From: Nitrospirillum amazonense
Lineage (GTDB): Bacteria > Pseudomonadota > Alphaproteobacteria > Azospirillales > Azospirillaceae
NCBI RefSeq assembly: GCF_007828035.1
Contig: NZ_VITV01000003.1
Span: 682,001-746,000, forward strand
Direction of reading: 5' to 3'
DNA length: 64,000 nucleotides
In this document: piece by piece, positions 36,353 through 45,238 of the stretch
Layout: each line of letters begins with the position of its first letter
How positions within the stretch are numbered: the first letter of the stretch is position 1
Made by a program: the position numbers and the translations under genes
The notes under the pieces: generated by a model
Database searches by the model: none
Told to the model about the DNA's origin: nothing
Seen by the model: only the letters and a program-made list of their open reading frames with translations

Positions 36353-37480
36353 TTACAGATCAACCCAGCCGGCGCCGTTGGCGGCCACGGCGCGGGCGAC
36401 GAAGGCCATGCCGCGCAGGCCGTCCTGGATGGTGGGCACCGGTGTGCCGCCAAGGCCGCCGCCCGAGGCGATGGCGGTGGCGAAGTCGCGATAGATGTTG
36501 GCGAAGGCCTCGATGAAGCCTTCGGGATGGCCGGTGGGCAGACGGGCCGGTCCCCGCCCCGCCGGACCCAGATAGGGCGCCGCCGCGTGCAGCGTCTGGG
36601 TGGGGCGGTCCAGCCAGTTGATGGTCAGCACGTCCGGCCGTTCATGGCACCAGTCCAGCCCGCCCTGGGCGCCATAGACGCGCAGGCGCAAGCTGTTGCG
36701 GTCCCCCGCCGCCACCTGGCTGGCAACCAGCACACCCGGCACGTCTTCGCCGAACCTCAGAAGGATGTTGCAGTCGTCGTCCAGCCGGCGGCCGGGCACC
36801 ACGCTGTTGAGGTCGGCGTTCAGGCGGGTGACGGCTAGGCCGCTGACGAATTCCGCGAGGTTGAAGGCGTGCACGCCGATGTCGCCGATACAGCCGCCCA
36901 GGCCGGAACGCGCCGGGTCCGCCCGCCAGGCGGCTTGGGCGTTGTCCGTCTTCTCAACCGCCTCCGCCAGCCAGCCTTGGGAATATTCCACCACCACCTT
37001 GCGGATGGCGCCCAGGTCACCCCGCTGCACGATGGCCCGCGCCTCGCGCACTAGGGGATAGCCGGTGTAGGTGTAGGTCAGGCCATAGAGGCGGCGGGTA
37101 TCCGCCACCACGCGGGCCAAATCCTCTGCCTCGTCCAGGGTCGCGGTCGCCGGCTTGTCGCTCAGCACGGAAAAGCCCGCCTCCAGCGCCGCCTTGGCGA
37201 CCGGGAAATGCACATGGTTGGGGGTGACGATGGCCACGAATTGCGCACCGTCGGGCCGCGCCGCCTCGGCCGCCAGCATCTGGCGATAGTCGCCATAGGC
37301 ACGGGCCGGGTCTATGCCGTAGCCCCTGGCGGCGGCCTTGGACTTGCCCTCATCCCGGCTGAAGGCGCCGGCCACCAGGCGGATGCGGCCGTCCAGTTCG
37401 GCCGCCATGCGGTGCACCGGCCCGATGAAGGAACCGGGACCACCGCCCACCATCGCCATGCGGATCACACCGTCAGACAT
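36353..37480 (-). CDS. Gfo/Idh/MocA-family NAD(P)-dependent dehydrogenase
   Basis: 375 residues. The N-terminal Rossmann fold (IRMAMVGGGPGSFIGPVHRM) is followed by SDKPATATLDEAEDLA, in which the usual EKP is DKP, and a C-terminal domain with the conserved GCIGDIGVHAFNLAEF. It would oxidise a sugar, inositol or glycoside hydroxyl to a ketone. ATG 37480 follows a G-rich ribosome-binding stretch. First gene of the sugar operon, divergent from the LacI regulator, with its operator 43 bases upstream. Confidence 0.9.
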   Translation of the reverse strand: MSDGVIRMAMVGGGPGSFIGPVHRMAAELDGRIRLVAGAFSRDEGKSKAAARGYGIDPARAYGDYRQMLAAEAARPDGAQFVAIVTPNHVHFPVAKAALEAGFSVLSDKPATATLDEAEDLARVVADTRRLYGLTYTYTGYPLVREARAIVQRGDLGAIRKVVVEYSQGWLAEAVEKTDNAQAAWRADPARSGLGGCIGDIGVHAFNLAEFVSGLAVTRLNADLNSVVPGRRLDDDCNILLRFGEDVPGVLVASQVAAGDRNSLRLRVYGAQGGLDWCHERPDVLTINWLDRPTQTLHAAAPYLGPAGRGPARLPTGHPEGFIEAFANIYRDFATAIASGGGLGGTPVPTIQDGLRGMAFVARAVAANGAGWVDL

Positions 37481-37522
37481 CACCCAACCCCCCGACCGCC
37501 CCATCCAAGCATGGCGAAAATG

Positions 37523-37538
37523 ATGAAATCGATTACAT
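37523..37538. promoter_or_regulatory. LacI/GalR-type operator
   Basis: ATGAAATCGATTACAT is palindromic at 14 of 16 positions around a central CG, the classic LacI-family half-site arrangement. It lies between the divergent dehydrogenase and lacI-type genes, so one site can control both directions. Confidence 0.75.
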
Positions 37539-37607
37539 GATCCTAGCAGTGAAGCCATGCCCTCGCAACTCTTGCAGGCAGGGCGGATCGAAAGCACCCT
37601 CCACCCC

Positions 37608-38615
37608 ATGCCGACCATCCAAGACGTGGCCCGCCGGGCCCGGGTTTCCACCGCCACCGTTTCCCGTGTCCTGAGCACCCCTGGGGTGGTCAGCGAGGCG
37701 ACGCGCGAACGGGTCATGGCCGCCGTCGACGCCCTGGGCTATGAGCCCAATCACGCGGCCAAAAGCCTGCGCACCCTGCGCACGGCCAAAATCGTCGTGA
37801 CCGTGCCCGACATCTCCAACCCCTTCTTCTCCAGCGTCATCCGCGGCGCGGAGGAGGCGGCACAGGCGGCGGGATATTCCGTGCTGCTGGGCGACACCCG
37901 CCATAGCACGGAGCGGGAGGAGCAGTACGCCGGCATGCTGCGCCGGAAAGAGGCCGACGGCCTGATCTTCCTGGGCCACCGCCTGCCCGACACCTTGGCC
38001 GAACTGATCGGCCGCCAGGGCGCCAAGGCGCCGGTGGTCAACGGCTGCGAGTTCAGCCCCGACCTGGGCGTGTCCAGCGCCCATATCGACAACGCGGCCG
38101 CCGCGGCGGAGGCCATGGACCTGTTGTACGGCCTGGGCCATCGCGCCATCGGCGTCATCACCGGGCCCCTGGCCAGCCCCATCAGCCGCGATCGCCTGGA
38201 CGGCGTGCGGGCATCTGCCGCCCGCCATCGCGCCGAGACGGCCCTGCGCATCGCCACCGGCGACTTCTCCGTGGAATCGGGGGAGCGGGAGGCGCAGGGC
38301 CTGCTGACAGGCGGCGACACCCCGACCGCCCTGTTCTGCTTCAGCGATGAGATGGCCATGGGCGCCCTGGCCGCCGCGCGCCGGGCGGGACGTCGCTGCC
38401 CGGACGACCTTTCGCTGGTCGGCTTCGACGACATCCGCTTCGCCCGCTACCTGGACCCGGCGCTGACCACCGTCAGCCAGCCCATGGAAGATCTGGGCCG
38501 GACGGCGGTGGCCCTGCTGCTGGATATCCTTGCCGGCCGGCAGACCACGCCCCGCTCCGTCACCCTTCCTCATCACCTGGCGGTGCGCGGCAGCACCGGG
38601 CCGGCGCGGTATTAG
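37608..38615 (+). CDS. LacI-family transcriptional regulator
   Basis: 335 residues. The N-terminal LacI helix-turn-helix and hinge (MPTIQDVARRARVSTATVSR; NHAAKSLRTLRTAKIVVTVP) are joined to a periplasmic-binding-protein-like sugar domain (DISNPFFSSVIRGAEEAAQA; LVGFDDIRFARYLDPALTTV). ATG 37608 begins the canonical MPTIQDVA; an extension to 37557 is possible but unlike the family. It should repress the divergent Gfo/Idh-isomerase operon until a sugar ligand binds. Its stop overlaps the convergent membrane-protein stop region. Confidence 0.92.
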   Translation: MPTIQDVARRARVSTATVSRVLSTPGVVSEATRERVMAAVDALGYEPNHAAKSLRTLRTAKIVVTVPDISNPFFSSVIRGAEEAAQAAGYSVLLGDTRHSTEREEQYAGMLRRKEADGLIFLGHRLPDTLAELIGRQGAKAPVVNGCEFSPDLGVSSAHIDNAAAAAEAMDLLYGLGHRAIGVITGPLASPISRDRLDGVRASAARHRAETALRIATGDFSVESGEREAQGLLTGGDTPTALFCFSDEMAMGALAAARRAGRRCPDDLSLVGFDDIRFARYLDPALTTVSQPMEDLGRTAVALLLDILAGRQTTPRSVTLPHHLAVRGSTGPARY

Positions 38616-39103
38616 GGCGCGCGGCTTTTCCGGCCGGAGCGCAAATGGATGAGGCAAGCGGCCACGGCCGCCGCCGCCAGCACCTGGTGGCCCCAGCTGG
38701 CATAGTCGTGCCAGTCCTCATCCCCCAGGTAGTAGAGGCCGTAGCCGGTCAGTACCAAGGTCAGCACGGCGGCGATGAGGCTGCCTCCCGACAGGCGATG
38801 ACGCCGCGCCCGCCAGGCCAGGCGCACGTGGTGCGGCAGGACGGAGCCGAAGGCGACCAGGGCCGCCATGACGGCGGCGCCATGCAGCTTCATGCACCAC
38901 GCCTCCACCAACCGCGCGGCGTGACCGTCCACCCCGATCAGGCCATGGCCATAGTGCAGGACCATCCACACCACGCCGGTCAGGGCCACGGCCAGCATGG
39001 CGCGGTGCAGCCACCGCCGATGCCCCCGGCTGAGGCCGAAGGCGGCCCCCCGCACGGTGTGGGCCGGCGCGGGCGAAGTCGCCGCCCCCAATTGCACACT
39101 CAT
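38612..39103 (-). CDS. Small haem-type integral membrane protein (DUF4405/cytochrome b-like)
   Basis: 163 residues with about four membrane helices. Histidines occur at helix-like positions: RRWLHRAML, VLHYGHGL, MKLHGAAVM, SWGHQVLAA and CLIHLRSG. Such a set can bind two b haems across the membrane. Small DUF4405-like membrane proteins are known partners in extracytosolic flavin electron transfer. It is coupled by ATGA to apbE and would pass electrons from the quinone pool to the flavinylated protein encoded at 39935. The family name is by resemblance only. Confidence 0.65.
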   Translation of the reverse strand: MSVQLGAATSPAPAHTVRGAAFGLSRGHRRWLHRAMLAVALTGVVWMVLHYGHGLIGVDGHAARLVEAWCMKLHGAAVMAALVAFGSVLPHHVRLAWRARRHRLSGGSLIAAVLTLVLTGYGLYYLGDEDWHDYASWGHQVLAAAAVAACLIHLRSGRKSRAP

Positions 39104-39984
39104 GCCGCCATCCTTCCCTCCAGGCGCACAGCCTGGGCACCGAAATCCCTGAGCCAGGCGGGCGGCGCGTCCGTGCCGGACAGCATCACGGCCTTGGTCA
39201 GCGCGTCCGCCGTCGCGCATTCATCGGCCAGCACGGTGACGCTGGGACCCACCGCCACGGCGCGATCACTGCGCGGGTCGATGATGGGCATGACCAGCCC
39301 GTCCGCCGTCGATCGCGCGGCGTAATAACCGGCGCTTGTGGCGATGGCGATGTCGCGAAACTCCCCCAGGGACCAGTGCCGGCAGGGATCGGCCGGGTCG
39401 CGCACCACCACCGGCTGGGGCGTGTCGCCGAACAGGCGCAGGTCGCCGCCGGCGTTCACCGCCCCGGCGCGCACGCCCCGCATCCGCAAGGCGTCCACCG
39501 CCCGATCGACGGCATAGCCCTTGGCGATTCCCCCCAGATCCAGCCACAGCGGCCGGACGCCGCAGGCCACGCCGTCGCCCACCACCAGGTCGGCGATGCT
39601 GCCGCCCCGGGGGGCCGCCGCCAGGGGGGCCGGCAGGAAATCCAGGGCCGCCAGCGCGGGCGCCACCGCCGGATCGAACAGGCCGCCCGTCGCCCGGTGC
39701 AGGGCCTGGGCCCGGCGCAGCACGTCCACCGTCCAGGGATGCAGGCTGACGGGCAGGCGATGGCCCAGCCGGTTCAGGCGCGACAGTTCGCTGTCCAGGT
39801 CATGGAAGCTCATCAGCGCCTGCACCTGGGCGACCGCGGCGAAGGCGGCCGCCACCGCCGCCTCGGCGTCCCCCTCACAGGCGTCGATGCGCACTTCGAC
39901 CAGGGTGCCCAGCAGGGGGCGGGCGCGGCGCGCCTCAGGGCTTGAGGGCGACATTCCAGGTGGCCAGGAGGCGGCGGACGCCAT
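39100..39984 (-). CDS. apbE: FAD:protein FMN transferase (ApbE family)
   Basis: About 294 residues. ApbE hallmarks are RRARPLLGTLVEVRI at the start, FHDLDSELSRLNR, WLDLGGIAKGYAVDRAV, GAVNAGGDLRLFG and the metal/FAD block VTVLADECATADALTKAVM. It attaches FMN through a phosphoester to Thr in SGAT motifs of exported proteins. No signal peptide or lipobox is evident, which is unusual because most ApbE proteins act outside the cytoplasm. ATG 39984 overlaps the FMN-binding gene by 50 bases; ATG 39954 is an alternative that shortens the overlap to 20. Confidence 0.9.
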   Translation of the reverse strand: MASAASWPPGMSPSSPEARRARPLLGTLVEVRIDACEGDAEAAVAAAFAAVAQVQALMSFHDLDSELSRLNRLGHRLPVSLHPWTVDVLRRAQALHRATGGLFDPAVAPALAALDFLPAPLAAAPRGGSIADLVVGDGVACGVRPLWLDLGGIAKGYAVDRAVDALRMRGVRAGAVNAGGDLRLFGDTPQPVVVRDPADPCRHWSLGEFRDIAIATSAGYYAARSTADGLVMPIIDPRSDRAVAVGPSVTVLADECATADALTKAVMLSGTDAPPAWLRDFGAQAVRLEGRMAA

Positions 39985-40456
39985 CCGTCACATGCTTGGA
40001 CGACAGGGTGGCGCCGGAGATGTTGGTGATGTCCCGGTCCAGCTTCAGCGGGCTGGCGGCCGTCTTGCCGGTGAACTGCGCCCGCCAGTCCTCGCCGCGC
40101 ACCTCATGGCCATAACTTTCCTTGTATTCCAGGATCTCCAGCCCCTGCACCGCGCCCGCCTTGGTGATGGCCAGCGCGATGGTGATGTACTCGTGCTTGC
40201 CCAGCACCTCATCGACGATGAAGGTGCCGCCGTCGGCGGCCCGCCAGGCCTGCACCGTCTTGTTGCGCACATCCACGCCGCTCTGGCTTTCGATGGCGTC
40301 GGCCTGGGCGCTGGTCAGCGTAACGGGCAGCGGCGTCAGCGCCTGGCCGGGGAACAGGGCCGCCTGTGCCTGTTCGGTGGTGAGGTAGACGGTGGCGGCC
40401 GCCGGCTGGGTCAGCACCAGGGCTGGCGCCGCCAGGACCAGGAAGGGGGCACGCAT
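39935..40456 (-). CDS. Exported FMN-binding domain protein, ApbE substrate
   Basis: 173 residues. A signal peptide (MRAPFLVLAAPALVLTQPAA) precedes a single FMN-binding domain like that of NosR/RnfG. The C-terminal DITNISGATLSSKHV carries the flavinylation motif, with Thr150 as the expected FMN acceptor. ATG 40456 was chosen; a GTG at 40468 has no room for a ribosome-binding site. Genes for ApbE and a haem-type membrane protein follow with overlaps, so all three probably make one extracytosolic electron-transfer unit. The terminal acceptor is not apparent. Confidence 0.88.
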   Translation of the reverse strand: MRAPFLVLAAPALVLTQPAAATVYLTTEQAQAALFPGQALTPLPVTLTSAQADAIESQSGVDVRNKTVQAWRAADGGTFIVDEVLGKHEYITIALAITKAGAVQGLEILEYKESYGHEVRGEDWRAQFTGKTAASPLKLDRDITNISGATLSSKHVTDGVRRLLATWNVALKP

Positions 40457-40540
40457 GGGCAAGGACACTCCCGCAAGGAAACAAGGCCGGCCCCGGGGAT
40501 GCCGCCATCCCCAGGGCCGGTGGATAATGGAACGCCGCCG

Positions 40541-41518
40541 TCAGAAGGTCACGCCGACCTTCAGCCGCAGGCGGCGCTTTTCAAAGTCATCGGCATAGGT
40601 CCGGCCGCTCTTCACAAAGCCCGGCGACGGGTTGGCCAAGTCTTGCGCGAAGGGCAGCTGTTCCAGATACGTCAGGTTCACGAAGAAGCGCTCGCCGCCA
40701 TAATGGATGGTGGGGCCGGCGTAATAGGCGACGTTGGTGGCCGAACCCGATGTCCAGAAATGGAAGTTGGAGAACTCGCGCTCATTCTGAAACTCGACGC
40801 CGGCGTACCAGTTCGGCGCGAAGCGGTAGGAGGCGGCGAGGCCGAAATTGACGTCGGTCTCGTGGTCCCAGTGTTCCGACGCGTCGTTGGACAGCGGATC
40901 GGCGTCCGGATCGCCGTTCAGGCGGCGCAATTCCTGTTCAACCGTCACGTTGGCCGCCACAACCAGCTGATCGTCCAGGAAGTTCTTCTGCACGATCAGG
41001 CGGGATTCCAGTTCGCGCGTCTTGGGGCCCACCAGGGGCTCCACATACAGCGCCAGGCCGATGGGATCGGTGTAGGGGCTGAGCAGGCGCCAGATCAGCT
41101 CAACCGAGGTGCCCTCGTACTTCGTCCCATGGAAGCTGGCGGTGTCGCTGGCGGGGGTATATTCGGCGAAGGTCTCGGGCACGGCGGTGTTGCCGTCCAC
41201 GCCGTCCTGGCGGGCATGGGTCCAGGCGTAGTTGGCGTAGGCCGCGATCTGCAGATTGTCGGTCAGGCCGTACTCAACCTCCGTACGGCCCTGCCACAGG
41301 CTGAAGTCGCCCCCGGCCTTGCCCAGGCGGCCGGTCAGCCACTGCTCCGCCTCCACCTTGCCGGCGGGCAACAGGTCGGTGGTGTAGATGTAGCCGAACA
41401 GCGGCTCCCCCGCCGTCGCCCGCGGCGCCGTGCCCAGGACTGCACCGGCAAGGGCGCAGGCCAGCGTAACACCGCACAGGCGGGGGTGGGACAGGGGGCG
41501 GGTCGTCTTGCGCGACAT
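40541..41518 (-). CDS. Outer-membrane beta-barrel-like protein (DUF6662-like)
   Basis: 325 residues. A cleavable signal peptide (MSRKTTRPLSHPRLCGVTLA, cleavage near ATA) is followed by alternating aromatic beta strands and a terminal Phe (KVGVTF), as in outer-membrane barrels. The opening GYIYTTDLLPAGKVEAEQWL, GRTEVEYGLTDNLQIAAYAN resembles the DUF6662 family, from memory. It is 84 bases upstream of the FMN-binding gene in the same orientation, so it probably belongs to the flavinylation cluster. Its function is unknown; metal or redox-substrate passage is a guess. Confidence 0.7.
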   Translation of the reverse strand: MSRKTTRPLSHPRLCGVTLACALAGAVLGTAPRATAGEPLFGYIYTTDLLPAGKVEAEQWLTGRLGKAGGDFSLWQGRTEVEYGLTDNLQIAAYANYAWTHARQDGVDGNTAVPETFAEYTPASDTASFHGTKYEGTSVELIWRLLSPYTDPIGLALYVEPLVGPKTRELESRLIVQKNFLDDQLVVAANVTVEQELRRLNGDPDADPLSNDASEHWDHETDVNFGLAASYRFAPNWYAGVEFQNEREFSNFHFWTSGSATNVAYYAGPTIHYGGERFFVNLTYLEQLPFAQDLANPSPGFVKSGRTYADDFEKRRLRLKVGVTF

Positions 41519-41744
41519 TCGGCCGAGGCTCCTTAAAAGTGCGAATAAGTCGCAGGAGCAATGAGCCGGACCGGATAGCCCTGTCAATTCATAGTTTGGG
41601 CGCGCGACATATTGTCGCCGCAACAAATCGTGGTCGGTCCCGTGATACCCCACTGAGCGACAAAAGGGCGACGAAAGCGCCAAGACGGGACGACGCGCCT
41701 CCCGTCATCTTCCGCCGATCCCTCCAGTCCGATGAGTTCAGATC

Positions 41745-42743
41745 ATGGCCGGCCATCCCGCGCACCCGCTGGCGCCCCTGCTTTCCCTGGCGCTCACCGC
41801 CGTCCTGGCGCTGACGGTTCCGGCCCCGGCGGCGCGGGCGGCAGCGGCCCAGGCCCGCACCCAGGCGCCGGGCTTCTACCGTATGATGCTGGGCGATATC
41901 GAGGTGACGGCCCTGTTGGACGGCACCCATCCCTTCCCGGTGCATGAGGTCATGGCCGGCATCACCACGGCCGAGACCGACAAACTACTGGTGGCCGCCG
42001 ACCTGGCGGCGCCGGTGGAAGGGTCGATCAACGCCTTCCTGGTCAACACCGGAACCAGGCTGATCCTGATCGATGCCGGTGCCGGCGTGCTGTACGGCGC
42101 CGACGGCGGCCACCTGATGGCCAACCTGCGCGCCTCGGGCTACACGCCGGACGAGGTGGATGAGATCTACCTGACGCACCTGCACCGCGACCATGTCGGC
42201 GGGGTAGACCAGGGCGGGCGCATGGCCTTCCCCAACGCCATTGTGCGGGTCAACCGGCGCGATGCCGACTTCTGGCTGAACCCGGCCAACAAGGCCAAGA
42301 CGCCCCCCTTCCTGGGGCCCATGTTCGACGGCGCCATCGACAGCCTGCGAGCCTATGTCGATGCCGGCCGGGTGCGGCCCTTCGACGGCGAGGCCCAGCT
42401 GGACCCTGCCATCCAGGCCCTGCCCAGTCCCGGCCATACACCGGGCCATACCGCCTATCGCGTGCGCAGCCGGGATGGCCAGACGCTGTTGGCGTGGGGC
42501 GACATCATCCATGTCGCCGCCGTGCAGGTCGCCGACCCCGCCGCCACCGTGAAATATGACAGCGACCAGGCGGCCGCAGCCCAAGCCCGCGACCGGCTGA
42601 TGGCGCAGGCGGCGCGGGACGGCAGCTGGGTCGCCGCCGCCCATATCGCCTTCCCTGGCCTGGGCCACATCACCCGGCAGGACGGCACCTACCGCTGGCT
42701 GCCGGCCAATTATACGACCGTAGGATTGACGCAGGCGCACTGA
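41745..42743 (+). CDS. Exported MBL-fold metallo-hydrolase
   Basis: 332 residues with a signal peptide (LAPLLSLALTAVLALTVPAP). The metallo-beta-lactamase zinc ligands are complete: HLHRDH, then PSPGHTPGHT, LAWGDIIHV and AAHIAFPGLGH. The layout is that of methyl-parathion-hydrolase/lactonase-like enzymes rather than class B beta-lactamases. It would hydrolyse an ester or lactone in the periplasm. Alone by spacing; divergent from the DUF6662-like gene, whose start is 226 bases away. Confidence 0.88.
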   Translation: MAGHPAHPLAPLLSLALTAVLALTVPAPAARAAAAQARTQAPGFYRMMLGDIEVTALLDGTHPFPVHEVMAGITTAETDKLLVAADLAAPVEGSINAFLVNTGTRLILIDAGAGVLYGADGGHLMANLRASGYTPDEVDEIYLTHLHRDHVGGVDQGGRMAFPNAIVRVNRRDADFWLNPANKAKTPPFLGPMFDGAIDSLRAYVDAGRVRPFDGEAQLDPAIQALPSPGHTPGHTAYRVRSRDGQTLLAWGDIIHVAAVQVADPAATVKYDSDQAAAAQARDRLMAQAARDGSWVAAAHIAFPGLGHITRQDGTYRWLPANYTTVGLTQAH

Positions 42744-42884
42744 CCCGCGACGGCGCCAGCCGCGCCCGGCATACCTTCATCGCCATCCGAGGCATGTTCA
42801 AATCCGGCGTGGGGCGTCCAAGCCGCACGGGCGTAGTTCAGGCATCGTACTGCCATCCGCCCCTTCCCGTTCAAGAGCCTCCCG

Positions 42885-43025
42885 ATGACCCAAACCCCCA
42901 CCCCGGACCTGTCGCCGGCGGCCCCGCCGCCAGTCGCCGCGGCACCCGCCCCGACCGGCGCGCCGGCCTTCACCATCCAGGCCATGCTGACCCTGCGCCG
43001 CCGCGCCGGCCGTAAGGGGGACTAA
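42885..43025 (+). CDS. 46-residue Pro/Ala-rich small protein
   Basis: Reads MTQTPTPDLSPAAPPPVAAA then PAPTGAPAFTIQAMLTLRRR and ends AGRKGD. AAGAG lies about 8 bases before the ATG, and the stop is three bases before the ATG of the FAD monooxygenase gene, so co-translation is likely. A disordered Pro/Ala half joined to a short amphipathic, Arg-rich tail resembles a precursor or leader-like peptide, or a docking tag, but no family is recognised. Followed by an oxygenase and an exporter. Whether it is a modified peptide product is speculation. Confidence 0.5.
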   Translation: MTQTPTPDLSPAAPPPVAAAPAPTGAPAFTIQAMLTLRRRAGRKGD

Positions 43026-43028
43026 GTC

Positions 43029-44144
43029 ATGGCTTCCTTGCGCATCCGCATCGTCGGCGGCTCCATCGGCGGACTGGCGGCGGCCGCTCTGTTGCGGCAG
43101 GACGGGCACGACATCCGCATTTACGAGCGGTCGGCCGGCGGCCTGGCCGGCCGGGGCGCCGGCCTGGTCAGCCAGCGGGAGCTGTTCGCCCTGCTGCGCG
43201 CCGTGGGGTGCGAGCATGTGGCCCGCATCGGCGTGGTCGCGTTCGAGCGCATCTACTTCGACCGCGACGGCGGCATCGCCGAGCGCCACGCCACCCCCCA
43301 AACTCAGATCTCCTGGGACCATCTGTACCGTACCCTGCGGGCCAAGGTGCCCGACGACGGCTACGTCCTGGGCCGGGCTGTGCGCACCGTGACGCAAGGC
43401 CCCCAGGGCGCCCGCCTGCTGTTCAGCGACGGTGGGGAGGAAGAGGCCGACCTGGTCATCGGCGCCGACGGCCTGGGGTCGGTCGTGCGCCCGGTCGTGA
43501 CCGGTGGCCCCGCGCCCAACAGCTATGCCGGCTATGTCGCCTGGCGCGGCCTGGTCCCGGAAGACCGGCTGCCGGCGGAGGCCGCCATGCTGCGCGACCG
43601 GTTCGCCTTCTACACGATGCCCCGGTCCCATGCCCTGGGGTACCTGGTGCCGGGACCGGGCGGCGAGACGACGCCGGGCCAGCGGCGGTACAACTGGGTC
43701 TGGTACCGGCCGGTGCCGGCGGCGGCCCTGGAGGCGACGCTGACCGATACGGAGGGCCGGCCCCATCCCCATTCCCTGGCCCCGGGCCAAGTGCGGGCGC
43801 AGGCGGCGGCGGCCCTGAGGGCGGACGCTGCACGGCTGTTGCCGCCGCCCTTCGCCGCCGTGGTGATGGCGGAGCCGGAACCCTTCATCCAGGCCATTTT
43901 CGACTACGAGGCGCCGGTGATGGCCACGGGCCAGGTCGCCCTGCTGGGCGACGCCGCCTTCGTGGCGCGTCCGCACACCGCCATGGGCGTCGCCAAGGCC
44001 GCCGGCGACGCCCTGGCGCTGCGCCGCCATCTGGCCGAGGCGCCCAGCGTCACCGACGCCCTGGCGCTGTACAGTCATGAGCGCTGCGCCGCCGGTTCCG
44101 CCATCACCGCCTATGGTCGCCGCCTGGGCGCGGCATTGGAGTGA
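43029..44144 (+). CDS. FAD-dependent monooxygenase (group A aromatic hydroxylase-like)
   Basis: 371 residues. The N-terminal FAD motif IRIVGGSIGGLAAAALLRQD, the middle DG motif in DLVIGADGLGSVVR and the GD motif in QVALLGDAAFVARPHTAMGV mark a class A flavoprotein hydroxylase of the 2,6-dihydroxypyridine/salicylate hydroxylase type. NAD(P)H would be the electron donor. It lies between a 46-residue peptide gene and an EmrA-like adaptor gene, six bases from the latter, so its product or substrate may be exported. The substrate is unknown. Confidence 0.87.
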   Translation: MASLRIRIVGGSIGGLAAAALLRQDGHDIRIYERSAGGLAGRGAGLVSQRELFALLRAVGCEHVARIGVVAFERIYFDRDGGIAERHATPQTQISWDHLYRTLRAKVPDDGYVLGRAVRTVTQGPQGARLLFSDGGEEEADLVIGADGLGSVVRPVVTGGPAPNSYAGYVAWRGLVPEDRLPAEAAMLRDRFAFYTMPRSHALGYLVPGPGGETTPGQRRYNWVWYRPVPAAALEATLTDTEGRPHPHSLAPGQVRAQAAAALRADAARLLPPPFAAVVMAEPEPFIQAIFDYEAPVMATGQVALLGDAAFVARPHTAMGVAKAAGDALALRRHLAEAPSVTDALALYSHERCAAGSAITAYGRRLGAALE

Positions 44145-44149
44145 CCCCC

Positions 44150-45238
44150 ATGGATACCACCGTGATGCCCCCTGGAGACGCCTCCGCCGGCCACCGCTGG
44201 ATGCCTTCCGTTCTGCGCACCCTGGTCCTGGCCGGCGCCGCCGTGCTGGTGTGGGTGGTGGCCGGACACTGGGACCGCTGGCTGGGCGCCGCCCGCCACC
44301 AGTCCTCATCCGACGCTTACGTCACCGGCGACCTGACGCCCCTGTCGGCCAAGATTTCCGGATATGTTCAAACGGTGGCGGTGGACGATTTCCAGACAGT
44401 ACGCAAGGGGGATCTGATCGCCCAGATCGAACCGTCGGACTACCAGGCCCAGCTGGATCTGGCACAGGCCAGCCTGGCCGCGGCCCAAGCGGCGCTGGCC
44501 AACCTGGCCAACCAGAAGGACGTGCAGCGCGCCCTGGTCCGCCAGGCGGAAGCCGGCATCGCCAGCGCCGCCGCCGACATGACCCGCACCCGGCTGGAAG
44601 CGGAACGCCAGCGCGACCTGCTGCGCACCAAGATCGCAGGGACGGAGCAGAAGGTGGAGCAGGCTGACGCCGACGCGGCCAAGGCCGTGGCCCAGTCGCA
44701 ACTGGCCACCGCCCAGCTGGCCCAGCAGAAGGCCCAGCTGGCCAGCCTGGACGTGCAGGAACAGCAGCTGACGGCACAGGTGCGGGAGGGCGAGGCGCAA
44801 CTGGCCCTGGCGCGGAACAACCTGGCCTATACCCGCATCACCGCCCCTGCAGACGGCATGGTGGGCCAGCGCCAGGTGCGCCCGGGGCAGTTCCTGAACG
44901 TCGGCACGCAGATCATCGGGGTCATGGCCCTGCCCAAGGTGTGGGTGGTGGCCAACTACAAGGAAACCCAGATGACCCACGTGCGGGTGGGCGACCCCGC
45001 CACGGTGACGGTGGATGCCTTCCCCGACCTGAAGCTGCACGGCCATGTTGATAGCTGGTCCCCCGGCACCGGCAGCGTCTTCACCCTGCTGCCGCCGGAC
45101 AACGCCACCGGCAACTTCACCAAGGTGGTGCAGCGCGTGCCGGTGAAGATCGTCCTCGACCCGGTGCCCGCCCTGGGCACCCTGGTGCGGCCCGGCATGT
45201 CGGTCGTCTCCACCATCGATGTGGACGACCGTAAATGA
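44150..45238 (+). CDS. EmrA/HlyD-family membrane fusion protein
   Basis: 362 residues. One N-terminal membrane anchor (LRTLVLAGAAVLVWVVAGHW) is followed by a barrel-sandwich domain (SSDAYVTGDLTPLSAKISGY), a long coiled-coil hairpin (residues ~105-220, heptads rich in Ala/Gln) and a beta-barrel (ITAPADGMVGQRQVRPGQFL). It pairs with MFS exporters to span the periplasm. ATG 44150 is taken; GTG 44141 is possible. ATGA coupling to the MFS gene follows. Confidence 0.9.
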   Translation: MDTTVMPPGDASAGHRWMPSVLRTLVLAGAAVLVWVVAGHWDRWLGAARHQSSSDAYVTGDLTPLSAKISGYVQTVAVDDFQTVRKGDLIAQIEPSDYQAQLDLAQASLAAAQAALANLANQKDVQRALVRQAEAGIASAAADMTRTRLEAERQRDLLRTKIAGTEQKVEQADADAAKAVAQSQLATAQLAQQKAQLASLDVQEQQLTAQVREGEAQLALARNNLAYTRITAPADGMVGQRQVRPGQFLNVGTQIIGVMALPKVWVVANYKETQMTHVRVGDPATVTVDAFPDLKLHGHVDSWSPGTGSVFTLLPPDNATGNFTKVVQRVPVKIVLDPVPALGTLVRPGMSVVSTIDVDDRK

